From CAVHIG01 sp963636105 (GTDB lineage: Bacteria; Bacillota; Clostridia; Peptostreptococcales; Anaerovoracaceae), in the NCBI GenBank assembly GCA_963636105.1, contig CAVHIG010000024.1:1-25123 (forward strand): a stretch of 25,123 bases of DNA. The letters are read 5' to 3'. The notes under the pieces are model-generated. The model was given only the letters and a program-made list of their open reading frames with translations. It searched no databases and had not been told where the DNA came from. A program made the position numbers and the translations under genes. Shown one piece after another: positions 24,990-25,123 of this stretch. The stretch's first letter is position 1; each line of letters begins with the position of its first letter.

Positions 24990-25099
24990 TCACAGTTTTG
25001 ATTTTTTTGCGAGATACTATATATGGGGTTTTAGTGAACATTTATACAGGTGTGACACAATGTGTGCGAATGTGCCAGTTGGCAAGTATTTGAAAAGCT

Positions 25100-25123
25100 C
25101 CCGGGGCGGCCGCAATATAGGGC
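25100..25123. other. Possible cloning linker / vector remnant
   Basis: CCCGGG (SmaI, 25100-25105) abuts GCGGCCGC (NotI, 25106-25113), and the last eight bases TATAGGGC equal the 3' end of a T7 promoter. The abrupt GC jump differs from the AT-rich DNA before it. Together with the GATC at position 1 this suggests an insert boundary, but a genomic origin is not excluded. Confidence 0.45.

Noticed and set aside
25079..25095. TTGGCA-like sequence resembling a sigma-54 -24 element
   Set aside because: The -12 GC is absent at the required ten-base spacing, and the site is next to the suspected linker.

Overview
The window looks like chromosome of an anaerobic Firmicute of the class Clostridia. The evidence is the gene order DUF2232 protein - gdpP - rplI - dnaB - dnaD, a WalRK pair, a BMP-type nucleoside ABC transporter, strong AGGAGG ribosome binding sites and sigma-A type promoters. 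Family or genus cannot be fixed from this alone. Every convincing gene is on the minus strand, so transcription runs from high to low coordinates. The window opens with GATC and closes with adjacent SmaI and NotI sites plus a T7-promoter-like tail, so it may be a complete cloned insert.

Three transcriptional blocks can be drawn. Block A (about 24990 to 16436) starts at an extended -10 promoter. It holds a DUF2232 membrane protein, a GdpP-like c-di-AMP phosphodiesterase without the usual membrane anchor, ribosomal protein L9, replicative helicase DnaB, a DnaD protein whose C-terminus looks like the front half of the helicase loader DnaI, a membrane-anchored M23 endopeptidase, and xanthine phosphoribosyltransferase. 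It ends at a clear intrinsic terminator.

Block B (about 16399 to 4557) starts at a near-consensus promoter (TTGATA-17-TATAAT). It holds a nucleoside-type ABC transporter (lipoprotein, an internal terminator or attenuator, double ATPase, two permeases), an MFS transporter, a DJ-1 protein, a PHP phosphoesterase, a class-I-glutaminase-fold hydrolase, WalR, WalK and an IDI/YfcD-type Nudix hydrolase, then a terminator. xpt next to the transporter suggests purine uptake and salvage.

Block C (about 4538 to 1) starts at TTGAAT-17-TATAAT. It holds two paralogous PAS/AAA+/Fis-type enhancer-binding regulators and a decayed MalT/LuxR-family regulator with an internal deletion and two frameshifts, running off the left edge.

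Most of the content is core housekeeping. The points most worth a second look are the DnaD/DnaI-N fusion lacking the loader ATPase, the soluble GdpP, the long charged cytoplasmic tail on the M23 enzyme, the altered GAFTGA loop in one regulator, and the broken LuxR gene. I see no mobile element, CRISPR array, tRNA or rRNA, and no gene-free stretch over 300 bases.
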